Shown one piece after another: positions 32,819-42,309 of a stretch of DNA of 64,000 nucleotides. The stretch spans positions 124,001 through 188,000 of the forward strand of contig JADJUC010000001.1 of NCBI GenBank assembly GCA_016710885.1. Direction: 5' to 3'. Under the pieces are notes generated by a model that worked only from the letters and a program-made list of their open reading frames with translations, had not been told where the DNA came from and did not search any database. Positions within the stretch are counted from its first letter, which is position 1. Every line of letters starts with the position of its first letter. Made by a program: the position numbers and the translations under genes. This stretch comes from Candidatus Proximibacter danicus (GTDB lineage Bacteria; Pseudomonadota; Gammaproteobacteria; Burkholderiales; Rhodocyclaceae).

Positions 32819-34624
32819 TCAGAAAGCAGACTCTTCCAGCGCCAGCGCGCCGGCGCCACCTTCGATCACTGTGCTGGCCAGGCCTTCGGCGCGGCTCAAC
32901 TGGTGGTCGGCAAAAAAGCGGGCGGTGACGATCTTGCTGACGTAGAAGGCGTCCACGTCGCCGCCGTCGATCCTGGCTTGCGCGACAAGCGCGGCACGCG
33001 CCATCTGCCAGCCGCCGGCGACGATGCCGAACAGCCACAGGAAGGGCACGGCGCCTACCGAGACGGCGCGCACGTCCTTGCCGTAGTTGGCCACGATCCA
33101 GTCCGCAGCCTGTTCCAGCGCATTGACGCCAGTCGTCAGGCGCGAACGGATGACGGCGAAATGCTCACCGCTCTTGCCACCACTTTGTTTGGCCAGCTCG
33201 GCGTCGAGCGCGCGGATGGTACCGATTACCGCTTTGATCGTGGCACCGCCTTCACGCGCCATCTTGCGGCCGATCAGGTCGTTGGCCTGGATGCCGGTGG
33301 TGCCTTCGTAGATGGTCGAGATGCGCACATCGCGCAGGTGCTGCGCGGCGCCGGTCTCCTCGATGAAGCCCATGCCGCCATGCACCTGCACGCCGGTAGT
33401 AGCGACATCGACGCCGACTTCGGTGCTCCAGCCCTTGACCACCGGAATCATCAGGTCGACGAAGGCCTGGTTCTGCTTCTTCGTTTCCGGGTCCGGGTGA
33501 TGCACGGCGGCATCGTGTGCAGCGCCGACGACGTAGGCCAGCGCGCGCGTGGCTTCAACCTGGCAGCGCATGTTCATCAGCATGCGGCGCACGTCCGGGT
33601 GGTTGATGATGGCCACCTTGCCGCCACCACGAACGCCGATGTCCGGGCCCTGGACACGGTCACGGGCATAGGTCACGGCGCGCTGGTAAGCGCGCTCGCC
33701 ATCGGCGACACCTTCGAGGCCGACACCAAAGCGGGCGGCATTCATCATGATGAACATGTATTCCAGGCCGCGGTTTTCCTCGCCGACGAGGTAGCCGACC
33801 GCACCACCGTTGTCGCCAAAGGCGAGCACGGCCGTCGGGCTGGCGTGGATGCCGAGCTTGTGCTCGATCGACACGCAATGCACGTCGTTGCGTGCACCGA
33901 GCGAGCCGTCGGCATTGACCATGAACTTCGGCACGACGAACAGCGAGATGCCCTTGACGCCTTCCGGTGCCGTCGGCGTGCGTGCCAGCACCAGATGGAT
34001 GATGTTGTCGGCCATGTCGTGCTCGCCGTAGGTGATGAAGATCTTCTGGCCGAAGATCTTGTAGGTGCCATCACCCTGCGGCTCGGCCTTGGAGCGCACC
34101 GCCGCGAGGTCGGAGCCAGCGTTCGGCTCGGTCAGGTTCATGGTGCCGGTCCACTCGCCGGACACCATCTTTTCCAGATAGGTGGCCTTCAGCGCATCGG
34201 AGCCGGCCAGCACCAGCGCTTCAATGGCGCCAGTGGTCAGCAGCGGACACAGCGAGAAGGCATGGTTGGCCGATTTCCACATTTCGGTCACACAGGCATT
34301 GACCACCTTGGGCAGGCCTTGGCCGCCAAATTCCGGTTCGCAGGCCAGCGCCGTCCAGCCGTTTTCGGAGAACTGCTGGTAGGCCTCCTTGAAGCCCTTG
34401 GGCATGGTTACGGCCTTGTCGTGCCACTTGGCGCCTTCCTGGTCGCCGGGAATGTTCAGCGGCGAGAGCACGCCTTCGGCGAACTTGGCGGCCTCTTCCA
34501 GCACGGCATCGACCAGATCCGGCGTTGCCTCCTCGCAACCTGGTAGCTGCGCCACCTGTTCGAGCCCTGCCAGCTCTTTCAGCACAAATTGCATGTCGCG
34601 GATCGGTGCAATGTATTCACTCAT
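32819..34624 (-). CDS. Acyl-CoA dehydrogenase (long form with C-terminal extension)
   Basis: 601 residues, the size of the FadE-like group with an added C-terminal domain. FAD-dependent first step of beta-oxidation, passing electrons to ETF. Motifs: GEWTGTMNLTEPNAGSDLA (FAD-contacting loop), FITYGEHDMADN, NAARFGVGLEGV and the catalytic-glutamate stretch STIYEGTTGIQANDLIGRK. The extra C-terminal helical bundle begins about residue 465. Substrate length cannot be judged from sequence. The genes for its electron acceptors, etfBA and etfD, are nearby. Confidence 0.9.
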   Translation of the reverse strand: MSEYIAPIRDMQFVLKELAGLEQVAQLPGCEEATPDLVDAVLEEAAKFAEGVLSPLNIPGDQEGAKWHDKAVTMPKGFKEAYQQFSENGWTALACEPEFGGQGLPKVVNACVTEMWKSANHAFSLCPLLTTGAIEALVLAGSDALKATYLEKMVSGEWTGTMNLTEPNAGSDLAAVRSKAEPQGDGTYKIFGQKIFITYGEHDMADNIIHLVLARTPTAPEGVKGISLFVVPKFMVNADGSLGARNDVHCVSIEHKLGIHASPTAVLAFGDNGGAVGYLVGEENRGLEYMFIMMNAARFGVGLEGVADGERAYQRAVTYARDRVQGPDIGVRGGGKVAIINHPDVRRMLMNMRCQVEATRALAYVVGAAHDAAVHHPDPETKKQNQAFVDLMIPVVKGWSTEVGVDVATTGVQVHGGMGFIEETGAAQHLRDVRISTIYEGTTGIQANDLIGRKMAREGGATIKAVIGTIRALDAELAKQSGGKSGEHFAVIRSRLTTGVNALEQAADWIVANYGKDVRAVSVGAVPFLWLFGIVAGGWQMARAALVAQARIDGGDVDAFYVSKIVTARFFADHQLSRAEGLASTVIEGGAGALALEESAF

Positions 34625-34669
34625 TTTCGGTTCTCCTTTTGGTTTGCTTTGGTTTAGTTGCTTGATTTT

Positions 34670-36166
34670 TTACTTGTTTCCGGAAGCCGCCTGGACCAGC
34701 AGAATATCGATCAGCAGCAGAATTTCCTGCACTACCGGCAGCGTAAATCCACTGCGTTGGCCACCACGGTTGTCGCGCAACAGCTGGTGCAGGTAATCAA
34801 TGCACTCCGGCTTGCCCCAGCGGGAAACAACCTGCTCACAGATATGCGGCACTTCTTCCAGGCTCAAGGCCTTGGCTTCTTGATCTGGCGCCACCAACAC
34901 CGCTGGCGCCTCGGTATCCCAGTGCTGCAATTCGACATTGAAGTTACGGTTGAGCTTCTGCGCCAGAACATCAAATTCGGCGCGCATGTCACCGACTCGA
35001 TAGACTTCGAGCAACTTGAACCAGGGCTGCAGCGCCTCTTTCGGGTTCGCTTCGATGTATTCCTGCAGCGTCTGTGCCGCCCCCTGGAGACGGCCAAAGG
35101 AAAGCATGATTTCCGCCAGCTCCATCACCGGATCGGGATCTCCCTTATCCACGGGCGGTGGCAACGAAACCGCTTTGACAACGCGCGCTGATGACGCTTC
35201 CGGGGCAGCAAACAGCGCCTCCATTTCAGAAGCCGAAACCGGCGGGCGTTCCATGACGATCGTCTCGGCGACAGCGAAATCCGGCACGGGTGCAGCTACG
35301 CGGCGACGGCGGAGCAGCACCAGCACGGCCAGCATGACGGCACCGAGCCCGGCGGAATAGCTCCAGGCGGGCAACGCGTCGACTGTCTCAGGAATGACTT
35401 GTGGCGGCGCCTGCGGAATCTTCACTGGCGGCGATGCCGTTTCGGCCGATGGCGGAGGCGTTACCACCGGTGGCAACGTTACAGGCACCGGTGGCGAGGA
35501 ATTGCCGGTCTCTACTGGCACGACCGGCAAGTTCGCTGCTGGCGGCATGCGCGCCGGAGATTCGGCCGGAGGCGCCAGTTCTGCAGGCGGTTCACCTGCC
35601 AGGGGTGCTGCATGCGAGGAGGATAACTGTTCGTTGAACGATGTCAGCAGGCGGTATTCCAGCCGCAGCATCTGGCGCAGCTGCGCCTCAGCCTCTTGCC
35701 GCGGTGCCAGCGCGGTCGACAGGCGCAAAGGTGTCACTGTCAGCTCGCCATGGTCGCCACGATTTTCCCTTGCCCCTTGTGCTTGTGGGCCTACTGGTAC
35801 GGCAACAAGGGGAGGTTCCTGACGTTCGCGAGAGCTTGCCACAGGTTTTGGCGACAGGGTTCCGGCCGCGTCAGGCACGCCACGTGCGCCATTGCTCGTA
35901 CCGCTCAGCATGCGCCAGTCGGGCATTTGCAATGGGGTGCCGACGGCCAGCTTCGGCATGTCGGAATCATCGATGGCAAGACCTGGATTGGCGGCGGCAA
36001 GCGCCTCGATAAAGTGGCGCTGGGTACCAGGCTGCGCGGGGTAAAGCAGTTGCGCCAGCGACCGTGGGGTTTCTCCCGGCGCGAGGATCCACTGATCGGC
36101 AGGCGCCAGTGGCGCCACCGTGGCGGCAACTACTGCGACAAAGAGCTTTAAAAGCAGGCGGTTCAT
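34670..36166 (-). CDS. FimV/HubP-like envelope protein
   Basis: 498 residues. Signal peptide (LLLKLFVAVVAATVAPLAPA), then a LysM-like/FimV N-terminal segment (WILAPGETPRSLAQLLYPAQ), a long proline- and alanine-rich linker, one membrane helix (YSAGLGAVMLAVLVLL, about residue 285) followed by arginines, and a cytoplasmic TPR-like C-terminal region (AEIMLSFGRLQGAAQTLQEY then EANPKEALQPWFKLLEVYR). This is the layout of FimV/HubP proteins that anchor polar complexes and promote type IV pilus assembly. It is shorter than typical FimV and lies between etfA and the acyl-CoA dehydrogenase, an unexpected setting. Confidence 0.72.
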   Translation of the reverse strand: MNRLLLKLFVAVVAATVAPLAPADQWILAPGETPRSLAQLLYPAQPGTQRHFIEALAAANPGLAIDDSDMPKLAVGTPLQMPDWRMLSGTSNGARGVPDAAGTLSPKPVASSRERQEPPLVAVPVGPQAQGARENRGDHGELTVTPLRLSTALAPRQEAEAQLRQMLRLEYRLLTSFNEQLSSSHAAPLAGEPPAELAPPAESPARMPPAANLPVVPVETGNSSPPVPVTLPPVVTPPPSAETASPPVKIPQAPPQVIPETVDALPAWSYSAGLGAVMLAVLVLLRRRRVAAPVPDFAVAETIVMERPPVSASEMEALFAAPEASSARVVKAVSLPPPVDKGDPDPVMELAEIMLSFGRLQGAAQTLQEYIEANPKEALQPWFKLLEVYRVGDMRAEFDVLAQKLNRNFNVELQHWDTEAPAVLVAPDQEAKALSLEEVPHICEQVVSRWGKPECIDYLHQLLRDNRGGQRSGFTLPVVQEILLLIDILLVQAASGNK

Positions 36167-36264
36167 GAGTTCAGGCCATTCGGTTCTATTGATCGCGAAG
36201 GTAACGCGAATCGTCGAACGTGGATACCCATTCCATCCGGCAGGTTCATGCCCGCCCTGCCTTC

Positions 36265-37194
36265 TCAGAGTGCCGCAGTCAGCTGCGGCACGACCTCGAA
36301 CAGGTCGGCGACGAGGCCGTAGTCCGCCACCTGGAAGATTGGCGCTTCCGGGTCCTTGTTGATGGCGACGATGACCTTGGAATCCTTCATGCCGGCCAGG
36401 TGCTGGATGGCGCCGGAGATGCCGACGGCGACATAGAGCTGCGGGGCAACAATCTTGCCGGTCTGGCCGACCTGATAGTCATTGGGCACAAAGCCGGCAT
36501 CCACCGCGGCACGCGAAGCACCGAGGGCAGCGCCGAGCTTGTCGGCCAGTGGCTCAAGCAGCGCGTGGTAATTCTCGCTGTTGCCGACACCGCGGCCACC
36601 GGAAACGATGATCTTGGCGGCGGTCAGTTCCGGGCGCGCCGACTTGGTCAGCTCGCGACCAACCAGTTTGGTCTGGCCAGAATCGGCCGCGGCAGCGACG
36701 GTTTCGACGGCAGCGCTGCCACCTTCGGCAGCCGCTTCGAAGGCTGTGGTGCGCACAGTGATGACCTTGACCGCATCAGCCGACTGCACGGTGGCCAGCA
36801 CGTTGCCGGCGTAGATCGGGCGGACGAAGGTATCGGCGGATTCGACGCCGACGATGTCGGAGATCTGCGCCACGTCGAGCAGCGCAGCGACACGCGGCAT
36901 GAAGTTCTTGCCGCCGGTGGTGGCCGGGGCAATGACGTGGCTGTAGCCGGCGGCATTGGCGATCACCAGTGCGGCGATGTTCTCGGCGGTCTGGTCGGCG
37001 TAATGGGCGGCATCGGCCACCTTCACTTTTGCAACACCGGCGACCTTGGCCGCAGCTTCGGCAGCTGCACCGCAACCACTGCCAGCAACCAGCACGTGAA
37101 TATCGCCGCCAATCTTCACCGCCGCAGAAACGGCGTTCAGCGTGGCGGGCTGGAGGGATGCGTTGTCGTGTTCGGCAATAACAAGAATGGCCAT
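36265..37194 (-). CDS. etfA: Electron transfer flavoprotein alpha subunit
   Basis: 309 residues. The N-terminal alpha/beta half ([20 protein letters not shown]) is followed by the FAD-binding C-terminal domain with [57 protein letters not shown] and [19 protein letters not shown]. With EtfB it carries electrons from acyl-CoA dehydrogenases to ETF-QO. Two bases separate it from etfB upstream. Confidence 0.96.
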   Translation of the reverse strand: MAILVIAEHDNASLQPATLNAVSAAVKIGGDIHVLVAGSGCGAAAEAAAKVAGVAKVKVADAAHYADQTAENIAALVIANAAGYSHVIAPATTGGKNFMPRVAALLDVAQISDIVGVESADTFVRPIYAGNVLATVQSADAVKVITVRTTAFEAAAEGGSAAVETVAAAADSGQTKLVGRELTKSARPELTAAKIIVSGGRGVGNSENYHALLEPLADKLGAALGASRAAVDAGFVPNDYQVGQTGKIVAPQLYVAVGISGAIQHLAGMKDSKVIVAINKDPEAPIFQVADYGLVADLFEVVPQLTAAL

Positions 37195-37196
37195 GA

Positions 37197-37946
37197 TCAG
37201 ATCACCTTCGCTTCGTTCTTGAGTTTGGCGATGAGGTCGGCGACGTCGGCGACCTTGACGCCGGCCTGGCGCTTGGCGGGTTCGGCAACCTTGAGCGTCT
37301 TCAGGCGCGGCGCGACATCGACGCCCAGCGCATCCGGCGTCACGGTGTCGAGCGGCTTCTTCTTGGCCTTCATGATGTTCGGCAGCGTCGCGTAGCGCGG
37401 CTCGTTCAGGCGCAGGTCGGTAGTGATGATCGCCGGTAGCGACATCTCCAGCGTTTCCAGACCGCCGTCGACTTCACGGGTCACCGTGGCTTTGTCGCCA
37501 GCAATCATGACTTTCGAGGCAAAGGTAGCCTGCGGCCAGCCGAGCAGTGCGGCCAGCATCTGGCCGGTCTGGTTGGCATCGTCGTCGATGGCCTGCTTGC
37601 CGAGAACGACCAGCTTCGGCTGTTCCTTGTCGACCAGCGCCTTGAGCAGTTTGGCCACGGCCAGCGGCTGCAGTTCGGCATCGGTCTCGATCAGGATGCC
37701 GCGGTCGGCACCAATGGCCATCGCCGTGCGCAGGGTTTCCTGACAGCCGGCAAGGCCGGCGGAAACCGCGATCACTTCGGTCGCCGTGCCGGCTTCCTTC
37801 AGGCGAACCGCTTCTTCAATGGCGATTTCGTCGAATGGGTTCATCGACATCTTGACGTTGGCGATGTCGACACCGGTGCCGTCGCTCTTGACGCGCACCT
37901 TGACGTTGTAATCCACCACGCGTTTGACGGGTACGAGGACTTTCAA
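37197..37946 (-). CDS. etfB: Electron transfer flavoprotein beta subunit
   Basis: 249 residues, standard. [20 protein letters not shown] at the start, the [16 protein letters not shown] segment, the AMP-site stretch [20 protein letters not shown] and the recognition loop around [20 protein letters not shown]. First gene of etfBA. The upstream region carries two palindromic sites (38047-38083) and is shared with the divergent TetR gene. Confidence 0.96.
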   Translation of the reverse strand: MKVLVPVKRVVDYNVKVRVKSDGTGVDIANVKMSMNPFDEIAIEEAVRLKEAGTATEVIAVSAGLAGCQETLRTAMAIGADRGILIETDAELQPLAVAKLLKALVDKEQPKLVVLGKQAIDDDANQTGQMLAALLGWPQATFASKVMIAGDKATVTREVDGGLETLEMSLPAIITTDLRLNEPRYATLPNIMKAKKKPLDTVTPDALGVDVAPRLKTLKVAEPAKRQAGVKVADVADLIAKLKNEAKVI

Positions 37947-38046
37947 GGCTATTCTCCTTTTTGTTGCATTGGCTTTGGCTGCGATCGTGGGCCGATTATG
38001 TCACTTTCAGGTTTGACATTGCCGAACCCGCGTCAGACAATAGGCC

Positions 38047-38083
38047 ATACTCTACGGTATGGATTTTGCGTACGGTACCGTAT
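38047..38083. promoter_or_regulatory. Two palindromic operators between etfB and tetR
   Basis: ATACTCTACGGTAT (38047-38060) and GTACGGTACCGTAT (38070-38083), start-to-start distance 23 bases. The second contains a perfect 12-base palindrome, TACGGTACCGTA. They fit the site at 29947-29960 and point to the consensus ATACGGTACCGTAT. Position between divergent etfB and tetR suggests autoregulation and control of etfBA. Confidence 0.7.
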
Positions 38084-38135
38084 GGAAAAACCGCTGTCAA
38101 GCCAACCCCGACCTGAAGCGCCGAGCCGAATCAAG

Positions 38136-38723
38136 ATGACGACAGAACCTAAAATACGAAGCAGCGCCGCCCGCACGCAACTCGACCGTAACGACTGGAT
38201 CGAGGCGGCCATCGAGGTGCTCGCGGATCAGGGCGTTGCCGGTTTGCGAGTAGAAGTTCTGGCCAAGAATTTCGGGGTTACCAAGGGCAGCTTCTACTGG
38301 CACTTCAAGGACCGCCAGGACCTCCTCAACGCCGTCCTGCAGGAATGGAAGGAAGGGCGCCTGCGCGACATCGAGAAGCAATCGACCGCTGTCCCGGGCA
38401 AAGAGCTGGAGCAGATCCACCACGTCATCGATGTCTATAGCGCCGTGCGCAACCGCAAGGGCATCTCGATCGAACTCGCCGTGCGTGACTGGGCCCGGCA
38501 TGATCCAACCATCAGTGCCGTAGTCGAGGAAGTGGACAGCTATCGCCTCGAGTGCACGCGCAAGCTTTTCGTCACCCTCGGCCTGTCGGACGACGAGGCC
38601 CGCGCCCGCAGCCTGCTGGTCTTCGCCTACGTTTTCGGCCACAGCCTGATGGCCTACGACCGCAGCAACCCCAAGGTTCCAGAATTCAAACGCTGGATCG
38701 CGGAACGGATCACCGGCCGGTAA
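38136..38723 (+). CDS. TetR-family transcriptional regulator
   Basis: 195 residues from the ATG at 38136. An in-frame ATG at 38082 overlaps the second operator and is less likely as the start. The N-terminal DNA-binding domain is clear: DRNDWIEAAIEVLADQGVAG, then helix-turn-helix RVEVLAKNFGVTKGSFYWHF. The C-terminal ligand domain is divergent and its effector cannot be read; an acyl-CoA or fatty-acid signal is plausible from the neighbouring etf genes. It is the best candidate to bind the palindromes at 38047-38083 and 29947-29960. Confidence 0.88.
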   Translation: MTTEPKIRSSAARTQLDRNDWIEAAIEVLADQGVAGLRVEVLAKNFGVTKGSFYWHFKDRQDLLNAVLQEWKEGRLRDIEKQSTAVPGKELEQIHHVIDVYSAVRNRKGISIELAVRDWARHDPTISAVVEEVDSYRLECTRKLFVTLGLSDDEARARSLLVFAYVFGHSLMAYDRSNPKVPEFKRWIAERITGR

Positions 38724-38735
38724 AATACCGGCACG

Positions 38736-39227
38736 ATGCGTTCCGCCCCCTCCTCCCTGCCAACAGAATCCGCCAAGGACGCCGCGTCGCGGCTGCATGC
38801 CTCGAAAACGGTGCGCTGGCTGCTGTGGACGGCCGGAACCATCTCGCTCGTACTGGGAATCATCGGAGTTTTCCTGCCGGTGTTGCCGACCACGCCCTTC
38901 ATCCTGCTGGCCGCCGCCTGTTACGCCCGGGCCTCGGAAAAATTCCACCAGCACCTGCTGGCGCACAAGACCTTCGGCCCGACCATCCGCGACTGGGAGG
39001 AATACCGAAGCCTGTCGCTGAAGACCAAGAAGGTGGCGATCACGATGATGACGCTGTCCATCGCCGTGTCGATCTGGGTGGTACGCGAGCACCTGTGGCT
39101 GCAACTGATACTGGCCTGCATCGCGGTCAGCGTCGGCACCTGGATGTGGCGCCTGCCCTCCCGCGACCAGAACGAAACCAACAGCGAACTCAGCAGCCCT
39201 TCCAGCTCGGCGGACGCTTCTCGGTAA
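38736..39227 (+). CDS. YbaN-family (DUF454) inner-membrane protein
   Basis: 163 residues. The DUF454 pattern is clear: GIIGVFLPVLPTTPFILLAA, then YARASEKFHQHLLAHKTFGP and a second pair of hydrophobic helices (ITMMTLSIAVSIWVV, LQLILACIAVSVGTWMW). Three to four membrane helices; function unknown in the family. Twelve bases after tetR, so co-transcription is likely. Its 3' end overlaps the convergent enoyl-CoA hydratase gene by 38 bases. Confidence 0.82.
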   Translation: MRSAPSSLPTESAKDAASRLHASKTVRWLLWTAGTISLVLGIIGVFLPVLPTTPFILLAAACYARASEKFHQHLLAHKTFGPTIRDWEEYRSLSLKTKKVAITMMTLSIAVSIWVVREHLWLQLILACIAVSVGTWMWRLPSRDQNETNSELSSPSSSADASR

Positions 39228-39978
39228 AGGCATCGATACCTTCGGCGGCGTCAGCCGCCATCATGTTGCAGGCCATCGATTCGGCCGCCAGCTGGTAGGC
39301 GGCATCGACACCCATCTCCAGCTGTTCGTAGAAGGCGCGCTTGCCCATGCCGACGGCTAGCGGCGACTTGTTGGTGATGCTGGCCACCAGTGCCGCCAGT
39401 TCTTCGTCCAGCTTGTCGGCCGGCACCACGCGGTTGATCAGGCCACGCGCCAGCGCCGTCTGGGCGTCGATCAGGCCGCCGGTGAGCAACATTTCCATGG
39501 CCATCTTGCGGCCAATATTGCGCGACAGCGCAACGCCGGGCGAAGTACAGAACAGCCCGACGTTGATGCCGGAAGTGCCGAAGCGTGCCACATCGGCCGC
39601 CACCGCCAGATCGCAGGCAGCGACCAGCTGACAGCCAGCAGCGGTGGCAACGCCATGAATCCTGGCGATCACCGGCTGCGGCAGACGCTGCAGCGTGGTG
39701 CATACGCGGGCCATGGCCTTGAACAGCTTCTGCATGAAGGCCTTTTCAGGTGTACCGCGCATCTCGCGCAAATCGTGGCCGGCACAGAAAGCCTTGCCAG
39801 CACCGGCGATGACCACCACGCGGATAGCCGGCGTAGTGGCGATAGTATCGAGCGCAAGCTGCAGCTCGCCGAGCAGGGCCAGCGACAGGGAATTGAACTG
39901 CGCGGGGCGGTTCAGCGTCAGCACCGTCACGCCATCGGCTCGATCGTCCCGCAACAGGACGGCGGCTTCGTCAGTCAT
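39190..39978 (-). CDS. Enoyl-CoA hydratase/isomerase family protein
   Basis: 262 residues from the ATG at 39978 (GGAGA eight bases upstream); a TTG at 39990 is the alternative. Crotonase fold: the acyl-CoA oxyanion-hole loops are VIAGAGKAFCAGHDLREM and ATAAGCQLVAACDLAV, followed by GTSGINVGLFCTSPGVALSR. The usual catalytic glutamate pair is not obvious; the second position reads LFCTSPGV, as in the ECHDC3-like group, so hydratase activity is uncertain. Likely role in acyl-CoA metabolism with the neighbouring etf genes. Confidence 0.82.
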   Translation of the reverse strand: MTDEAAVLLRDDRADGVTVLTLNRPAQFNSLSLALLGELQLALDTIATTPAIRVVVIAGAGKAFCAGHDLREMRGTPEKAFMQKLFKAMARVCTTLQRLPQPVIARIHGVATAAGCQLVAACDLAVAADVARFGTSGINVGLFCTSPGVALSRNIGRKMAMEMLLTGGLIDAQTALARGLINRVVPADKLDEELAALVASITNKSPLAVGMGKRAFYEQLEMGVDAAYQLAAESMACNMMAADAAEGIDAFTEKRPPSWKGC

Positions 39979-40005
39979 GCGTGTCTCCAAAGAATGGAAG
40001 TCTTT

Positions 40006-40599
40006 TTAGTTGGCAGCAGCAAGCGGGCGGCAGCCGGTGGAGTTCTGTTCGAGCAGCGGCAGCAGTTGCTTGGCCAGAGCATCGGTGGCTGCGCTCAGGG
40101 CCAGCGCACCCGAGGCAGCATCGCGGCCAGCCGGCACCTCAATACGGACGGTTTGCCGCGCCAGCAACGAACGCGCCTTGCCGAGCATCAGCGCCTCCCC
40201 CTGGATCAGCGCCGTACTCTGGCTGGCAGCACTGAACACCTGGCTGAATTCATCGAGCTCCAGGCGCAAGGTGCACGTAGCGCCACCGGAAACGACTGCC
40301 AGACGTTGGCGCAGGCGCTGCTGCAGCAGCGTTGCCGGTGCACCAGCCCAGCGGGCCTGGGTATAGCTGAACAGTCGCTGCGAGTCTTGGTAGGCCAGGC
40401 GGTAGGCCATGTTCGTTGCGTCGAACCAGCCAGGAAGGCGAATCTCGATGGCAACGCCAGTACTGGCTGTCGCGGCACCAGCCAGTACGCTCGCCGGCGG
40501 CCCAAGATCGTAGAGCGCCACATCGCTGGACGAGCGGAGGCCTCCCATGCAGGCAGTGAGCAGGAAGGCACAAAGGAGCGCGGCTGATTTGCGGATCAT
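40006..40599 (-). CDS. ABC-transport auxiliary lipoprotein
   Basis: 197 residues. Lipoprotein signal with lipobox LTAC (IRKSAALLCAFLLTACMGG), then the ABC_trans_aux/PqiC-like domain with VALYDLGPPAS at its start and RLEIRL-type strands. It should be an outer-membrane lipoprotein working with the MlaD-type protein. Its start overlaps the mlaD stop by four bases (ATGA), so translation is coupled. Confidence 0.8.
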   Translation of the reverse strand: MIRKSAALLCAFLLTACMGGLRSSSDVALYDLGPPASVLAGAATASTGVAIEIRLPGWFDATNMAYRLAYQDSQRLFSYTQARWAGAPATLLQQRLRQRLAVVSGGATCTLRLELDEFSQVFSAASQSTALIQGEALMLGKARSLLARQTVRIEVPAGRDAASGALALSAATDALAKQLLPLLEQNSTGCRPLAAAN

Positions 40600-41528
40600 G
40601 GTTTCTCTGGCTTAGTGAAGGGCACGAATCCCGGTTCCCCCGGGCCAGGGGCCGCCGACGGCGGGCCATAAATGATGCTCTGCGGTGCGGCTTCGAGCAT
40701 CTGCAACAGGCGGTTGAGCTGACGTGAGGTCAGGGTCAGTTCTCGGCCGAGTTCCTGCATGCGCGCGGAGGAAGCCGCCAGGCCTTCACCGTTGGTTTCG
40801 CCGACCATCTGATCGAGTTTTTCCGTCAGCGAAATCATATGCGGCAGCAGCTTTCCGGCCTCGCGCAAGGCGTTACGCGCCTCCCCCGCTGCCCCTTCGA
40901 TATTGGCGATGGCCGGGCCCAAGCGCTTGATGCGATCGTCTGCCAGCACGGCCTTTGCCTCGGCCAGCGTCGCCGTCAGATTGGCACTGCCGGTTTCCAG
41001 ATTGGCCAGCGTCTTGCTGATGCGGGAGCGGTTTTCGGCGTTCAGCAGTTGGTTGACGTTGGTCAGCAACTCGTTGGCCTGACGCAGGACAGCGCCCCCG
41101 GAATCGGCAAATTCCTGCATCAGCGACGGCTGCATCGGGATGCGCGGCAACTTGTCACCGCGTGCCAACTCGGCCGTGTTCTTTCCCGTGTCTTCAAGCA
41201 GCACGTGGGCGATGCCGGTCAGGCCCTGATACCCGAGTTTGGCAATGGTGCCCTGGGTGACCGGCACATCCCTGGCGATGGTGATGCGGATCAGAATGTC
41301 GCGTACATCTTCGGGATCGAGCCGGACCGACTCGACACGACCGACGCGGATACCGCGATAGCGCACCTGCGCCTGCAGGTTGAGGCCGGTGACGTTCTGG
41401 CGGGTCACCACCAGATACTCGCTGACCGCCTCGCGCTTGCCGCCAAACCACCAGATGGCCGCCAGCGTGGCCACCAGCAAAAGCAGCGTGAAGGTTCCGG
41501 CGATCAGTGCGTGTGCCTTGTTTTCCAT
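40596..41528 (-). CDS. mlaD: MlaD/MCE-domain lipid-transport substrate-binding protein
   Basis: 310 residues. One N-terminal membrane helix (ALIAGTFTLLLLVATLAAIW), then the MCE domain (VTGLNLQAQVRYRGIRVGRV, GYQGLTGIAHVLLE), and a long helical C-terminal part (NRSRISKTLANLETGSANLT). MCE proteins form hexameric rings that guide lipids across the periplasm. Longer than E. coli MlaD (about 183 residues), nearer to PqiB/YebT-associated single-MCE proteins of betaproteobacteria. Second-last gene of the mlaE-mlaF-mlaD-lipoprotein unit. Confidence 0.87.
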   Translation of the reverse strand: MENKAHALIAGTFTLLLLVATLAAIWWFGGKREAVSEYLVVTRQNVTGLNLQAQVRYRGIRVGRVESVRLDPEDVRDILIRITIARDVPVTQGTIAKLGYQGLTGIAHVLLEDTGKNTAELARGDKLPRIPMQPSLMQEFADSGGAVLRQANELLTNVNQLLNAENRSRISKTLANLETGSANLTATLAEAKAVLADDRIKRLGPAIANIEGAAGEARNALREAGKLLPHMISLTEKLDQMVGETNGEGLAASSARMQELGRELTLTSRQLNRLLQMLEAAPQSIIYGPPSAAPGPGEPGFVPFTKPEKP

Positions 41529-41538
41529 AATTCAGTGC

Positions 41539-42309
41539 TTAACCAGCCTGCTCAAGTGCCGCCACCGCATGCGCGCCACCAAAATAACTGCGGACAAAGG
41601 GATGATCGACTGCCAGCACTTCCTTGAACGAACCCACTGCCACCACGCGCCTGTCGGCAAGCACAGCAACGCGGTTCGCCAGACCGGCAAGCGTATCGAT
41701 ATCGTGCGTGACCATGATGACAGTGAAATTCAGTTCGCGCTGCAGGGTGAGGATCAATTCTACGAAATTTTGACTGCGGTCGGGGTCAAGACCGGCAGTC
41801 GGCTCGTCGAGCACGAGCAACTCAGGCTCCAGTGCCAATGCGCGCGCCAGCGCAACCCGCTTGACCATGCCGCCGGACAGTTCGGCCGGCATCAATCGAC
41901 CTTGCGCAGGCTCAAGTTCGACCATTGCCAGCTTCATCCACACCAGTTCGCGAATCAGATCTTCGTCCAGTCGCTTGAGCTCACGCAACGGAAAAGCAAT
42001 GTTGTCGAACACGGGTAGCGCCGAATAAAGTGCGCCGTGCTGAAACAGCATGCCAAAGCGACGACGCAGGTCGCGCTGGATATCGGGATCGGAGCCGAAG
42101 ACAGAATGGCCAAAGAGTCGAACCTCTCCCTGCGTCGGCTTGAGCAGCCCAACCACCTCGCGTAGCAGGGTGGTCTTGCCGCTACCCGACCCACCGACCA
42201 GACCGAGCATTTCGCCACGATGGACAACGAGATCGACATCCTCATGCACCACCGTTTCGCCAAAACGGGTCCACACCCCCTGAATATCGATAACCGGAGG
42301 CGCGCTCAT
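41539..42309 (-). CDS. mlaF: Lipid-transport ABC ATPase (MlaF-type)
   Basis: 256 residues from the ATG at 42309, which overlaps the permease stop by four bases; upstream in-frame codons lie inside the permease gene. Walker A GGSGSGKTTLLRE, signature AELSGGMVKRVALARALALE, Walker B ELLVLDEPTAGLDP and switch histidine MVTHDIDTLAGLANR. It powers the MlaE-type permease at the inner membrane. The GGMVKR signature is characteristic of MlaF. Confidence 0.93.
   Translation of the reverse strand: MSAPPVIDIQGVWTRFGETVVHEDVDLVVHRGEMLGLVGGSGSGKTTLLREVVGLLKPTQGEVRLFGHSVFGSDPDIQRDLRRRFGMLFQHGALYSALPVFDNIAFPLRELKRLDEDLIRELVWMKLAMVELEPAQGRLMPAELSGGMVKRVALARALALEPELLVLDEPTAGLDPDRSQNFVELILTLQRELNFTVIMVTHDIDTLAGLANRVAVLADRRVVAVGSFKEVLAVDHPFVRSYFGGAHAVAALEQAG

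Noticed and set aside
32795..34546. 583-codon open frame opposite the acyl-CoA dehydrogenase
   Set aside because: Antisense shadow; low-complexity histidine/aspartate-rich translation typical of mirrored GC-rich codons.
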